Position numbers and translations under genes: made by a program. Under the pieces are notes generated by a model. It was not told where the DNA came from. It saw only the letters and a program-made list of their open reading frames with translations, and did no database searches. A DNA stretch of 64,000 nucleotides from Litomosoides sigmodontis (Eukaryota; Nematoda; Chromadorea; Rhabditida; Onchocercidae): contig OY718803.1 of assembly GCA_963070105.1 (NCBI GenBank), positions 1,985,007-2,049,006 of the forward strand. The letters are read 5' to 3'. Each line of letters begins with the position of its first letter. Positions within the stretch are counted from its first letter, which is position 1. Of this stretch, positions 29,601 to 41,854 are shown one piece after another.

Positions 29601-31245
29601 TTTTTTATTCTAATTTCGTATGATATGAAAGCAAATAAAATCTCTTTATATCTTTACAAAATAAACAAAAGTGATATCTAAGCAGCTGTTCATGATCACG
29701 TTGACATCCTTCTCGGCTTCACCATTTTCTTACAATGATTACAGAAGTAGTAGTTACGTACCATGTTTGATAAAATCGGTTACAGCATATTAATACAAAT
29801 CATTCATGTCATAAGCACTAAATAAATCCAAATAATTTCCCGTATTTTTTGCAGCCTCTTATTTTGAAGTATATGTTTCCACTTGCCTTGGTTTATTTCG
29901 CGGAGTATTTTATTAACCAAGGATTGGTAAGTCGTCAAGATGTTCAAGGATTTTCGTTACTGTTTTGAGCTTTTCCGGTGTATCATAATGATCATTACTA
30001 TATGGGGGATATTTTTCATATAATATCTCATAACTAAAGGAGTCACTGATTGGGGCGTTCTAATTACCTGACAGTTATATCATTTTTGAAGCATAAAACT
30101 GCATTAAGCGATCATTTCTACAAAGAACACTGGATGACTCCAAATTGTTTGCTTACAAAACACTTGAATTTTTGCAGCTAGAGCTACTTGTTTTTAACTG
30201 TGCGCGTGGTTTTGGTATCAGTCAGCATGGACAGTACCGCTGGTATCAAGTAAGTGTTATAGATAAAACTTTAAATCAAAACAATTTATGCAGAATTGGT
30301 CTACATTTGATTTTTACAGGTACTTTACCAGCTCGGAGTGTTTATTTCACGCTCTTCCATTGAGTTCATCCAGCTTCGATCATCTTTGATCCCACTGATT
30401 CCCATACTACAGGTAAAAAGTTTATCTCCAGAAGAAACGTTTTTAAATTTCCGAAATGTTTTTCTGTACAGCATATATTCTTTACAGTTACTCTACCATT
30501 TTTGTTGGCGTTTAATTTTTCTGTTGTTTGCTTTTAGGTGGTAAATGCTGTCTTCCTGTTTTCGGATGCTCTCAGATCATTCATACCGCATATCATTATT
30601 GTATTCATTATCGTTTTCTATGAAGGGTTTTTGGGTGGAGTAGCTTATGTCAACATTTTCCATTCACTGCATAAGTCCGTGAGTTAATTTAATTTGTTAA
30701 GTAAAGGTGTGTGTCGGTATTATTTAGTATTTCCGTTTTGTTTTCAATGTGAATTACTACGATTTCTTTCGGGCTTGATGTCACATTTTTTCAAGAACAC
30801 TGCGAAAGATTTGTAATGTTCCTTGTTACGTTCAACCCTGTAAGCAAGCACACTGGTAAATTTCATATAATTCAAGCACGAAATAATCTTCACCTGGCAA
30901 TTTTGTGACTGCGGCATCGCATAGAATAAAAGCGGTTCGCCTAATATTTGTGTTTAATTTCACAAGATCTACAAAGATCATCCGCCATGGGATGGATGTA
31001 CATCAAACACCTTCTGCCATCCGGAGGGGTTTTACTGCCCTTTATTAACAGATCTCTTTAGTGCATGGTTTGCCAGAGAGAAATATTCTTTTTCCTTGAA
31101 ATCCATTTGTATTCAGTTTCAGATTCCAGTAGAAGGAAGAGAATTCAGTCTGGGTTTCGTTTCGATGTCTGATTCATTTGGTATCATGTGCGCAGGTTTT
31201 TTAGCCATATCAGCTCATAATTTCATTTGTGATATGCCTTTCTAA
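26700..31245 (+). CDS. cln-3: CLN3/battenin lysosomal membrane protein, 13 exons
   Basis: Exons: 26700-26761, 26985-27102, 27477-27598, 27752-27828, 28075-28147, 28603-28755, 28865-28947, 29512-29591, 29855-29926, 30178-30249, 30320-30412, 30538-30678, 31123-31245. All GT/AG ends fit in phase and give 422 aa, against 438 for human CLN3. Recognisable family blocks in order: GLCNNFAYVIMLSAAEDIL (about 24-42), LLANIIPSLTIK (about 77-88), GAGVGEVTFLCLT (about 133-145), WSSGTGGAG (about 156-164), YFAEYFINQGL (270-280), QYRWYQ, SRSS (314-317) and FYEGFLGGVAYVN (about 363-375). CLN3 is a multipass MFS-fold protein of the lysosome/endosome, mutated in juvenile Batten disease and linked to glycerophosphodiester export. 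Glu273 and Arg315 fall where the human disease sites E295 and R334 lie. The human C-terminal prenylation motif is missing: the chain ends CDMPF. It is convergent with the FKBP8-like gene. Confidence 0.95.
26884..26911. promoter_or_regulatory. Cluster of three TGACTCA (AP-1-type) sites
   Basis: TGACTCA occurs at 26884-26890, 26893-26899 and 26905-26911 in the first intron of the CLN3 gene; a near copy TGAGTCC in the opposite sense lies at 26921. TGACTCA is the classic FOS/JUN (bZIP) site. Function is an inference. Confidence 0.45.
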
Positions 31246-31606
31246 AACCACTCATGTTTTATGGAGCGAGAAATATTCTCATAATGTCCTTTGAGCCTTT
31301 CGTTTCAAGCAGAGTAATCAAGCAAAATAACAAGAGCAACTCACTATTTCCTTTTTTCATGCTTCAAAGGTTGACATATTTTACGTTCGGATTAGCAGCG
31401 AGTTTCCTTTTTTTTGTAAATTTGTGTGAAACTGTACAATTTCAATTGCTTTTCCCATTGTATCTTCGGGGATTCAGCAATCAAAAACTTTTAGACGGAC
31501 GAGTTTTCATTATTGTTCATGCAAATATACAGAAGCTGAACGAGAAAGCGGAAAACTAGCCCTGAGAACAATGTGAGGACATGCATATTCGATTATTAAA
31601 AGCTCT

Positions 31607-31612
31607 AATAAA
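31607..31612 (+). terminator. Poly(A) signal of the CLN3 gene
   Basis: Canonical AATAAA about 360 bp after the CLN3 stop codon. Confidence 0.6.
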
Positions 31613-31631
31613 TTTTTCCGCATTTTCAAGA

Positions 31632-31637
31632 TTTATT
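31632..31637 (-). terminator. Poly(A) signal of the FKBP8-like gene
   Basis: TTTATT on plus, hence AATAAA in the minus-strand transcript, about 65 bp after its stop codon. Confidence 0.6.
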
Positions 31638-31699
31638 CTTTTACACCCATGTTAACCAAAAGTTGCCGACGAATATCCCAGTTTAAGTTATTGTCTATA

Positions 31700-34688
31700 C
31701 TACCAGCCCATAACAATACGAAGGAAATGGATGAATAAAGCAAACACAACAACAAAGAATGCAAGCAATGAATACCGTGCTCGACTAATGAAATGCGTCC
31801 CTTCACGATCACTTTGTGCTCCAGATAACATACGCTTATACAGAGAACGTTCCTGTTCACGGCACAGTTTCAAATGAGCTTTCAGACGGCGTAATTCTTT
31901 AACAATAAGCTAAAGAAAAAGTTATTAAATTAATTTTGAAGCCATTAAAAATATACTGGATGTTAGATTTTATTATCGTTACCAAAAGAAAACGCTTTGA
32001 TGGAGGATGGTGTATATAACAAAATAGATAGTTCGCTGGCTTTCTCTAGATATAAAATTAACCTCATCGTTGGGATCGATTTGATGTGCAATATTTAAAG
32101 TATCAATTGCTTCATCGACGAAATTCAAGTTTGCATAAGCATTTGCCCGCCTGAACAAAGCTTTTGTATTGCCAGCATTCAAATTCAAAGCATCACTAGA
32201 AGCATCCAAAGTTAGCTTCCAGTCGCAAAGCTAGAAAACAATGTATTAGGAAATGAACTGACAAAACGGCACACAGTAGGTGCGAGCGAAAAAACGTTGC
32301 AAACATTTGCGTATGCATCAGTATATCAATTTAATATACACACTGATGGTTCAGATGCAATACGACATGACAATCGTAAGCTAGGGAATCGTATGCATAA
32401 TGAGAATCAGTAATCCTTGAAAACTAAACCCATTTGTCTCTTCACGTCTTTTCATGATTTGCAGAACATGAAATACAAAAGCGAATAACAAAATGGAAAA
32501 AAATTCCAACCTTCGCGTAGCAGACAGACAAGTTGGAGTAAATCACAGACAGCAAATTCCTCAATGCTTCATCTTCTATGGGCTTACCAATTAATTCGGT
32601 ACTCCTGAAGAACAGCAAAAATTTTTACTGATCAATTCAGAAACAAGTTATAATCTGGCTCCCATATTTGGTGGAAAAGATTCTTTTAACCGATTCGAAC
32701 GCCAAATAAAATTGAAACATTCCAAAGCATCAGCAACATTCCCAGCTACAAATTTTGAAATTTCAATTTTTATATCTCAGTTGTTTCAACCCCGAGTATT
32801 CACCTTTTATAAACATATATTGCTTTTTCCAATTCCTTTCTGTTATAGTAATAATTGCCTCTTTCTTTTAATTCAGTGATGTGTTTCATCAATTCATTTG
32901 TCTGTAGCGTTGTATACAGTGGTCCATCAGTAATGCAGACGAGTTCTATTTCATATTCCATCGTTTGATATGGTGGAATATTTCGTCCTGGATCACCTGC
33001 GCTACCGTATGCAAAGCGATGATCACTTTTTATAGCGTCAATCTCGCCTTCATGCATCAACTGCAATACCATTTCCCACGCTGCAAAAAGAGTAGGGAAA
33101 ATAGAACATTATTACTGTTAAAACCACCTAACGTCTACCGCAGATGAATGAAGAACAAACGACATGTTCTACATATAAGAAAATAATTGAACCAAAGTTA
33201 CCACTCTTTTTCAGCTAAAAATAAAATGCGTTAGCTTAAAAATAATCTGCTACAAATATGATGAAGTACATTTCACTAATATTCAAGTAATCTTACTGTC
33301 ATTCATAATAATACATTCCAAGCGTTCAAGGACTTACATGTAAATCTTGCAAATAACAAGCAGAAAAGCTACTGGTATAATGCGCTGGTATAAAAAGAAC
33401 AAAACATAAAGAAAATAACAAACCGTCGATAACCATACTGAAACCGAGAATAAATGTTTTCTCGCTCACATTGTCTATTCCAAACTTTGTATCTACAACT
33501 CTAACTGTCACCCTTTGACCATTCCGGGCTTTTGGTCCTTTTCCCACTTTCAACACCTAAAATCTGTATTCCGTTAAATTGAGCAATTCACTGAATATCT
33601 AAACAATGGCTTTGGTGCTTCAAAGCTGAGTGTAAATTAAAATTTCCATTTTCTTAATCATTTAATTATTCTAAACCACTTATCATGCCGCTAGTTGTTG
33701 CAATATTTGGTTTTAATTGAGATGTCCTGATGAAACTAGTTGAAAAAAATTTTCGATATGGCTCTAACTCATTTAAAAAATTAATTGTTACTACCACATA
33801 AAATGATCACCTTACAAAATAACTGTTCACTACCCAAAATATCATTCCACTCTTCTGTGGATGTAGAACAATGAAAATTATTGGAAACAGAAGATTGCTC
33901 TGTACGACACTCTGTTTCAAGGGCATCACTAGACGGGCCTTTCGCCTTTGTTGCCAAAGTCTAGAGTAAAAGATTAAAATAAACCAATAACTGCAAAAAT
34001 TTTAAACGAAAAATGAAAACCCTGAAATCAGTCCATACTTGTCTCCCCAAACGAAAACATTTCAATTAGATAAAAAAACTACCTGTATTCTTGCAACACC
34101 AGCAAGGTCAGAATCACTCAACGCGGCACGTTCTTCGTCAACAGATCCATCTAACGATTGCTCACCACTGCTCACTGCACGACGATGGCAATAGTTCTAC
34201 AAACAGGTAGTTAACACAATATTACATTAGCAAACAACCAATCAATTCTTGTGAAACGAATTGCCATCATCCAAAGTACTGCAAACTTTCAAAACAATTT
34301 TTTTCTCTAGAATAACTCATTTAATTTGAAATAGGACTTGTACATATCATTGAATGTTTGTTACACCAACTTACTTATCATCTAATCTATTCACTTATCA
34401 CTAATATAGCGTCCTTATCGCAACCACAATGACCAAAGCATGGGGAAGCATTCTGCAAAATATTTTGATCTAATAAAATCACGAAATCTGTTGGAAAAAC
34501 TAACTGGCCTTATCTGATGCTATTCACACATTTCATTATGTGAGCAGATCAGAGAAGCTTAAGCAATCATCAAAACAAGAAGGAGGAGAAGAAACAATAG
34601 GATAGTTAATGTTAGCAACCTCATTGATATCCTCCGAACCAGTGTGTTGCAATTCCTCGCTATTTTCATTGCAATTAGAGGTTGACAT
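31700..34688 (-). CDS. FKBP8: FKBP8-like protein: FKBP fold, TPR repeats and C-terminal tail anchor, 8 exons
   Basis: Exons in transcript order: 34688-34620, 34196-34083, 33960-33811, 33556-33424, 33080-32804, 32604-32511, 32230-32063, 31909-31700 (TAG). Phases fit throughout, giving 404 aa. EEWNDILG (97-104) matches the segment just before the FKBP fold of vertebrate FKBP8. The FKBP domain runs from about 112 to 195 (VGKGPKARNGQ, VIDAWE with W157, HRFAYGSAGDPG, IPPYQTMEYEIEL). TPRs follow from about 205 (KERGNYYYNRKELEKAIYVY, then ALFRRANAYANLNFVDEAID). A basic Arg/Lys-rich helix leads to a hydrophobic segment (382-398, SLLAFFVVVFALFIHFL) and a six-residue tail, the layout of a tail-anchored protein. 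FKBP8 is an outer mitochondrial/ER membrane co-chaperone that binds Bcl-2 and Hsp90. The FKBP12-type Tyr26 and Phe36-Asp37 positions are not conserved (TVRVVDTK, GIDNVSE), which suggests a weak isomerase. Confidence 0.92.
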
Positions 34689-35198
34689 AGTCGAATGCTT
34701 TCTTAATTTCCAGTTGCTTTCCCCACAATATCGTCGTTTTCAAGCCTTTATGACCGTTTAAATTCTAGTCGTTCCTCAACTCCCTCACTGCTTATCTGTT
34801 TCTTTATTTTTCAAAAGTTCATACTGAAGAAAAATTAAAATGCACGAACAAATCTGAAACTATTCAAACACAGTAAATTTATATCAATTCAATCTTTAAC
34901 TTCATCACTGTTATGGTAAAAGTATGTGTTGAATTCACTAGCGTGAATTCGCTAGTGTAAACAAGAGAGAGCAAACGTGACTACTCAAATTTCCAATAAA
35001 TTCAATTGAAAGGAATAATAAGGTACGATCAAAACTTGCAGAGCAATCTCGTACTATCATATTTTGTCTTGTATTTTGTAAAGCAATCCCATACTCTCGT
35101 ATAATCAAAAAATTTGCAAACAAAATATTGCTACTACGATATGATAAACGATACTGAATGGCCGATTACAAAATTAATTTTTCCTCATATTTCATCAG
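34689..35198. other. Putative shared upstream region of the FKBP8-like gene and the 35.2-kb candidate exon
   Basis: About 500 bp of AT-rich unique sequence between the minus-strand ATG of the FKBP8-like gene and a plus-strand candidate exon. The 8-bp GAATTCACTAGC/GCTAGTG phrases at about 34931-34957 form a short inverted repeat. It could be a bidirectional promoter. Confidence 0.35.
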
Positions 35199-35219
35199 TT
35201 GATAGATATAAAATTCATC

Positions 35220-35323
35220 ATGATTATGAAGAAATTACAGGATATCATCCTTGCACTCCTTACCACTTCCAGAGAAGCCCTACAACCTAATCCAGAACAA
35301 ACGGCAGCTACGGGCAACTACAC
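35220..35323 (+). CDS. Candidate 5' coding exon of an unidentified gene
   Basis: An ATG at 35220 opens 34 codons plus two bases, ending at CTACAC before a strong GTAAGTG donor. Upstream is a TTTCATCAG acceptor (to 35198) that could be a trans-splice site; an alternative acceptor is ATTACAG at 35234-35240. The translation has a Met-Lys-Lys start, a hydrophobic stretch (IILALL) and a polar part ending QPNPEQTAATGNY. Its composition is unlike the neighbouring AT-rich DNA. I cannot name the family and could not find a following exon with matching phase. It may belong to a gene extending into the repeat-rich region, or be a false exon. Confidence 0.35.
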
Positions 35324-35768
35324 GTAAGTGTAGCACAAATGTGACAGACGAAGGATGAGCACAATTTGCTACCCATTGTGCAACACTTCTGTCCATCGTT
35401 TAAAGTGAAAAAAATGAAATTGTCGAAGCTTCGACATATATTTCCACTATTCGTATTACTCACCATAACATATCCATACAATAATATCAATCAAGAATTT
35501 ATCCATCAAATTTGTGTGGAAATTTTATCCTTAAATATCCTGAAAATTATTTCTTAAATTTAAGATTAAAATATTTTAATATTTTTGTTATTTTGCTTCC
35601 TTTTTGGATAATTTTGCAATCATATTTTTCTTTCTCTCTCTCTCCCTCTCTCTTCTTCATTCTCCTTTTTGCATTCGATTCCTTTGCTGCTACCAATTTT
35701 TGTATCATTCTGATCGTTAGCAAACATGTGGTAGCATCGATGTACTAGGGAGAGGTAGAACATATTTG

Positions 35769-35992
35769 TGTGCGCGTGTGTGTGTGTGTGTACGTGTATG
35801 TGTGTGTATGTGTGTGTCTGCGTGTGTGTGTGTCTGTGTGTACGTGTGTGTATGTGTGTGTCTGTGTGTGTGTACGTGTATGTGTGTGTCTGTGTGTACG
35901 TGTGTATGTGTGTGTGTACGTGTATGTGTGTGTCTGTGTGTGCGTGTGTGTGTGTGTGTGTCTGTGTGTGTGTGTCTGTGTGTGCGTGTAAG
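35769..35992. repeat. Compound GT-rich minisatellite with TACG and TCTG variants
   Basis: TG dinucleotides are punctuated by TACGTGTATG and TGTCTGTG at recurring distances of about 30-50 bp, giving a higher-order pattern. Three overlapping Cys/Val-rich open frames arise from it and are artefacts. Confidence 0.9.
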
Positions 35993-36808
35993 ATATTTTT
36001 GTATGCGTTAAATTAGAGAAATATCTATGTGCTGTATCATCTTTTCCTTTATTTTACATTATTTTATATTAGAAATTTTCAAAATTTATTTTAAAAAAAA
36101 TTTTATATTAAGAATATTCAAAATCCTTTCAAACTTATTTACCACTTATTTCGCTGAAACATTTCCTCCCTCATTACAAGTATTTAAGTATTAATGCCAT
36201 TTCATAATGCTTTATTTCATTTGATCATTTTCTCAAATATGCGCTAAGTGAAATTGTACACAAATTTTGAATATTTTGAAAATGTATTCGAATGAAATTG
36301 CTAATTTATTCTTTCTTTCGTTTGCAAATATCAATTGCATTGGAAGTCGTTTTTAATTGATGTGTAATTTTGAAGTTGGTGAAACAGATTCAGTTTAATC
36401 CTATCAATAATGATTACTCCATTTACAGGGTAATCATAATTGATTAGGATTAAAGTTTCAAAAATTAAACAATAAGGAAAGGTGATTTTTTTTTCAATTA
36501 CTTCACTCTCTCCCATCACAATTACGCAAAATTATTGAGTTAAAATTGTTGGAAATGAAATTTCACTGTAAAAGTGTGTTTGAATTGTGGATCGGTTAAA
36601 ATGTATTACAATTAAACTCAACACCTATTATAGGTATAAATTTCACTTCATTGCTCTCATACATTATTATCTCATAGTTTATAAGTGTTTTTTTTCCTCC
36701 ACAATTTCCACTTTTAAATTTAATCTCTCGATGATCCTTCCACCTCCTCTCCTTCCTTCCCTCTCGCCCATCTAGCCCGCTCTCGCACCACCCCTGCTCA
36801 TGCTTCCA

Positions 36809-36922
36809 TGATTTTATTCAATTTTGATTTTTTTCACTGAAATTTCTAACTTCAAACATTTCTAATTTTATTCAATTTTGATTTCTCACTGAAATTTCTA
36901 ACTTCAAACATTTCTAATTTAT
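36809..36922. repeat. Tandem duplication of about 55 bp
   Basis: Two copies of TTTTATTCAATTTTGATTT...CACTGAAATTTCTAACTTC, with a short T-tract length difference. Confidence 0.85.
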
Positions 36923-37224
36923 TTTTTATTTTTGTTCAACGTACGCAATGCAACAGGAACGTACAATCAACAGTCACATTTTTCTTTTCCAACCAAACAT
37001 TTGTCGAATGCTTTTTTTCTTTTCTTTTTTTTGTTTGCAAAAGTTTTCGTCGTTAACAAAAATCCGTATGGAAGGGATGAGTGAGTGTTTGTTCGCATAA
37101 TTTTATGGAATTTTTTAAATTACATATTTATCAAATTTTTCACTTATCTGAAATTATGTTCGTTCTCTTCCTCCTTCTCTCTCTTTCTCTTCTCTCAGAT
37201 AAAGCTTATGAGTAGTAGGATTGG

Positions 37225-37495
37225 TTGGTGGGGGTTTTTTTTTATTGAAACAATCTTTAATTTCATAAATGAATTGAAAAAAATTTCATAAAAAACGTTT
37301 TATTTTATTTAAAAAAAAAACTGCTTCCAATTAATTATACAACACATCTCTTAGATAGAAATTTATGCATAGATTAGGAAATGAATAATCACATTGATAT
37401 GCGTTTTTTTTTAAAATAGTCTTTAATTTTATAAATAAATTGAAAAAAAAACGTTTAATTAAAAACATTTTCTGTTTTACAAAAAAAAAGAGCTT
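37225..37495. repeat. Diverged direct repeat of about 100 bp
   Basis: Blocks at about 37225-37332 and 37400-37492 share TCTTTAATTT(C/T)ATAAAT, GAATTG or AAATTG plus poly-A, an ACGTTT segment and a GCTTCCAAT end, in the same order. Confidence 0.6.
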
Positions 37496-38318
37496 CCAAT
37501 ATTAATTACATATATGTATATATATATATATATATATGTGTGTTGAAAAATTCTAATTTAATTTTTTTTTTTTGCTTACTTCTTCACTTCTTACTCTTTC
37601 TCTCTTTTTCAATCGTTTAGTTAACAACAAAAAGAGAAAGAGAGAGAGAGAGGGAGAGAAAAAAAGGGAGCGGAACTATTTGAAGTGTATCGTTTTTTTC
37701 TTTTTTAATTTTTGCATGCTTTCCTACAATCTCTTCAAATATTTCTCTTCTTTCATATATATGAAAAAATAATTGTTTGCAATTTTTTTCCTCTTATTCG
37801 TTTTTTTTTAGGCCATACCATTCTCACACCTATTTTATCTATCCAATCGAAAACAAAAAAAAAAAATTTTTTCTTTCTACGAAAGAAAGAAGGAGGGTAA
37901 AAAAAAGCAGTGCGGAAGGAATGAAGGAAGGAAGAAAGGAGGGAAGAAAGAAAGGAGGAGAGAGAGAGCACCCATCGACCACTACAACAAATAAATAATC
38001 TCTTAAAAGAAAAAAAGAAAAAAAAAACTGTGCTGCTTTTTTTTCTCACTTTGTTTTTTTTTATTTCTTTCGTAGATGTAAGAAAAGAATTAATGTTCGA
38101 ATCGATGATATTAGGTTAGCGGAATGAATCGATGAGCACCATTTTTTTTTTTTTTTTTTTTTTGTTTAAACCATTTTATCCATCATCACTCCTGCCCATC
38201 CAACCAACCATTCCTCTAATCTAATCTGATGAGAAGCGAAAATGTTACATTTTTTTAAAATAGCACTGCAATCAATCACCGTTATCATCGTTATCAGTGC
38301 TATCAGCATTATCACCAC

Positions 38319-38319
38319 T

Positions 38320-38363
<44 letters not shown>

Positions 38364-38366
38364 TAC

Positions 38367-38426
<60 letters not shown>

Positions 38427-38430
38427 TATC
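38319..38430. repeat. (ATC)n trinucleotide array
   Basis: A near-perfect CATCATCAT run with one TTACC interruption at about 38362. The poly-Ser, poly-Ile and poly-Met frames are artefacts. A 22-base T homopolymer lies just upstream (38142-38163). Confidence 0.93.
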
Positions 38431-41400
38431 ATTAGAATCCGTACTATTTCATCATTTATTTTCTGTGTTGAGTGGTTAAAAAAATTTTTGTTACACTTGT
38501 TGGACAAAAATTTTTATTTACTTTTTTTTTTTAAATTGAATGATACCTGTTTTTTGTTCTGCACAACTGAAATTATTTTGATGAAATTGTTGATAAGATT
38601 GATGTCTGTGTGTGTGTGTGTGTGTGTAAATTTAAAAATCATTAAGGAAATGAATGGAATAGAAATTCGAAAATGAATGAATATAGGATATTTTACGGAG
38701 AGAGCATTTGAAAAAAAAATTTCATTAAAAATGATGTATGTATATTGTGCAAAGAATGAAAAAAATTTTTTTTTCATTTTTTTTAGCTTTTTTTTCGGAT
38801 GAACGTACATTTTTTTTTTAGGTAACGGAAATTTATAAAAGAAAAAAAAACCTAAAAAACACACACGCACACAGACAGACAGACAGACAGACACGCATAC
38901 GTAGAATCCTATAATCACTACAACTGTTCATATCTTTTCATTATTTCTCAACAAATTTGAATTTCCATCTTTCCATTTGTTCATCCTCAAATGAATATAT
39001 AAATATGGATGAATGAATGAGAGAGGGAGAGAGAGAGGGACAGAGAGATTAGTGTCGTTGTTGTGGTCCTTTGCGGATAGGTAGATGTATGGGTAATTGG
39101 ATAGGATAGGTGGTTTTCCTCATTTCCATGTTTCTTGTATCATTTCAACCAATTTCATCCATCACTTATCTTGCTTAGTTAGAAGGTATTTGATGTGAAT
39201 TTTAAACGAATTTTTTTTCGTTCACTTTAATTTCCACCTAAAATAATTTTTTTTTCAGAAAATTCTCACACATATACATTTGCATGGAATGATGTACACA
39301 TATCTGATTATATTTTAACATTAAATTCATAAATCACTGATTGGCAAATTAAATTAAATTTACGAGTTAATTCATTCCCATAATGATGAAGTCGATAACA
39401 CTGTGAAGTGTTGTTTCGCAAATGAATTTCATATTTTTGCGAAATATTGTGCAAATTGATTTTTTCTTCCCAGCACACATTGTGTCAAAACAGGTAGAAT
39501 TTTCATTTGTATATGAAAATTAATCACTTTCAGCAAAATTTTTGCGTTAATTTTAGTTCGAACGTATTTTTTAAATGAAATTTATTCCTTCCTATATTTA
39601 GTGCTGTAAAATTTATTTCATTTGAAATGATGTATTTTATTATTGTTAAGAAGAGTTCGATAGCTATGTTACTGTTTAGATTGATTAATTAATTAATGAC
39701 AGATTTAATCACCGAACCATTTTCATCAATATTATTATTATTATTATTAGGCTAATAATTTTTTTTTCGCATTCGATAAAAATATATTTTTCATCCTTGC
39801 ACATAGTGTAATCTTAATTAATTAATATCAGCAATAATTAGCAATAATAATAGCAATAACGATGATGATAATAGTGATAGTGAGAATGATAGCAAATAGT
39901 AATAAAAATTTCTTGCAAGGAAATAAATATGAATGGTTGGAGAATTGAAGTGGTTTTTTTTTTGCCTTCCACTGATAAATGCATTCCTAACTTATCAGCA
40001 TTATCAGCAACTGCCCATCACTTCCATTATTGCACGCATTGAGTGCTACAATACAAGCTTTATCAAATTGTCCGTTTCATTTTTTTTTTCTTAACTTTCT
40101 GCTTTTTTAGCATTTTGTATGGAATTAGTTTTCAGGAAAATGCGCTGCTGAAAATAGCACTGAACGTTTTTTTTTTTTGTTTTTTTTGCAAGATATCTAT
40201 TGATATTTGTTGCATAGCACACCTTTTAGCCATCAATCTTTTTTGCATTTGTGTAATTTTAGGTCTCTTTTTGTCCTCTCCCTCACTCTTCCTCCTCCTT
40301 CTCTCTCTCTCCCTCTCTCTCTCTCTCTCCTTTTTTCTCTCTTGTGATTGACGTATTTTTTTTGTAAAAATTTTTAGCAAATAATTTAGCTTCATTTAAT
40401 GCATTTAACAAGCAAAAAGAATAATGAAAAATTTGAATGTTTGAAAATGATAATTCTTTCGCGTTACTTTTATTTTAAAAGCTTTTGCTAAAGCTAAAAC
40501 AATCATTTCTTCATTTGTACAATTTATTTGCTTTTTCATTCAATGAATAATTGTAATGAATAAAAACAGATTTTCCATTTCTAAATATTGCTATGTTGAA
40601 TTTATGAATTAATTTATTACTATTACTGTTATTATTACTGTTTTTCTTATTATTTTATTGTTAATAATAATAATAATAATAATAATGTTATTGTTAATTA
40701 TTATTATTAATTATTGTTAATTATTGCTTATTATTATTAATTATTTATTACCTATTATTAATTACCATCCTCATTTCTTGGATCGGCTATCAATGGCGCT
40801 TCTTCCTTCAGCTTCTTATCATTCTATCACTCTTCATGGAATAGCCTACTATGAAGGTATCAGTATATTACCAAATTATTACCTTTCTTCTTCGACTTCA
40901 ACTAGCTAGTTGGAAGATAGCTAATATTTGGTTTAAAAAAATGTTAGCATTGAAATTCTGCCATCTCTCCTTCCTTCCATCTTCTTCCAACACCTGGCAG
41001 GTTTTCACCTCTTTTTTTTCCTTGTCAACGAGTAAATATAATTCTCACTTGCATCTCTTATTTTTCTATCTCATTTTTTCTTTCCTCTTTCATTTTCTCT
41101 CTCTCTCTCTGTCCTGTTTTCCTTTCGCATTTTCCATTTCCATTTCTAGCTTGCATCAACGTTTTTCACCATCCTTCATTCTACCATCAGCACCTACCTA
41201 ACTGTTATTTTTCCCACATGTTACATATATCAGGATCATTTTTTAACCATTTTTGTCTCTGTCAAAACCACCACCTACATTAATGTTTTTCAGCTCTTTT
41301 TTCCTCTCCCTTCTTCTCTCTCTCTCTCTCTCTTTCTTTCCTCCTCCCTCTCCCTCTCCCTCTCCCTTCCTCCCTACCTACCTACCTCTAGGTAATGCTT

Positions 41401-41763
41401 TAAAATTTGTAACTGAATGAAATTTACAGCTCTGAAATGTTTTAGATTGAAATGATAATTGTTAAAAATTCTATTTTAATCAGTGAATTTTTATTCAATT
41501 ATTACTGAAATAATAATTGTCTTTTCATGAAGGAACGCACTCATTAATTACTATGCCATTTGAAATTTGAATAATTCACCACAATTTTCATTCATTCACC
41601 TATTCGATGTCAAATTACAAAGAAATCCTCCAACGATACATCGTTATTGTTATTTCAATGTTAGCAGCTAAGATTTCCACTATTTTGTTGGTAAAAAGAA
41701 TTCGTTTAAATTTCATGGCGTAAATTGTGAAGAACTAAATTTGTCCTTCCTTTCTCTCTTCCT

Positions 41764-41794
41764 ACACACCCACACACACACACACCCACACACA

Positions 41795-41852
<58 letters not shown>
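41764..41852. repeat. (CA)n microsatellite
   Basis: CA units with three CCCA interruptions, then a perfect run of about 50 bp. Confidence 0.95.

Positions 41853-41854
<2 letters not shown>

Larger units (their letters stand above)
31246..31699. other. Shared 3' region between the convergent CLN3 and FKBP8-like genes
   Basis: The CLN3 stop is at 31243-31245 and the FKBP8-like stop at 31702-31700. AATAAA on plus (31607-31612) and AATAAA on minus (31637-31632) lie about 20 bp apart, so the two 3' UTRs probably overlap or abut. Confidence 0.65.

Noticed and set aside
30969..31122. A Cys-containing frame in the last CLN3 intron (IYKDHPPWDG...)
   Set aside because: CLN3 exons 30538-30678 and 31123-31245 join in phase without it, and the family has no such insertion at this point.
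31254..31559. A 101-codon ATG frame just after the CLN3 stop
   Set aside because: It lies in the CLN3 3' UTR before the AATAAA and shows no family features. It is probably chance.
32685..32700. A tRNA B-box-like GTTCGAATC on the minus strand (also GTTCGAATCG at 38096)
   Set aside because: No A box, acceptor stem or cloverleaf could be built around either site.
32691..32745. A 55-nt exon-like piece inside the FKBP8-like gene (TPR-like reading GNVADALECFNFIW)
   Set aside because: It breaks the frame when spliced in and meets a stop. Joining 32804 directly to 32604 keeps the phase and matches the expected FKBP8 TPR length.
35769..35992. Regularly spaced GT-rich units considered as a CRISPR-like array
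   Set aside because: There are no distinct spacers. It is a compound dinucleotide minisatellite in a eukaryotic genome.
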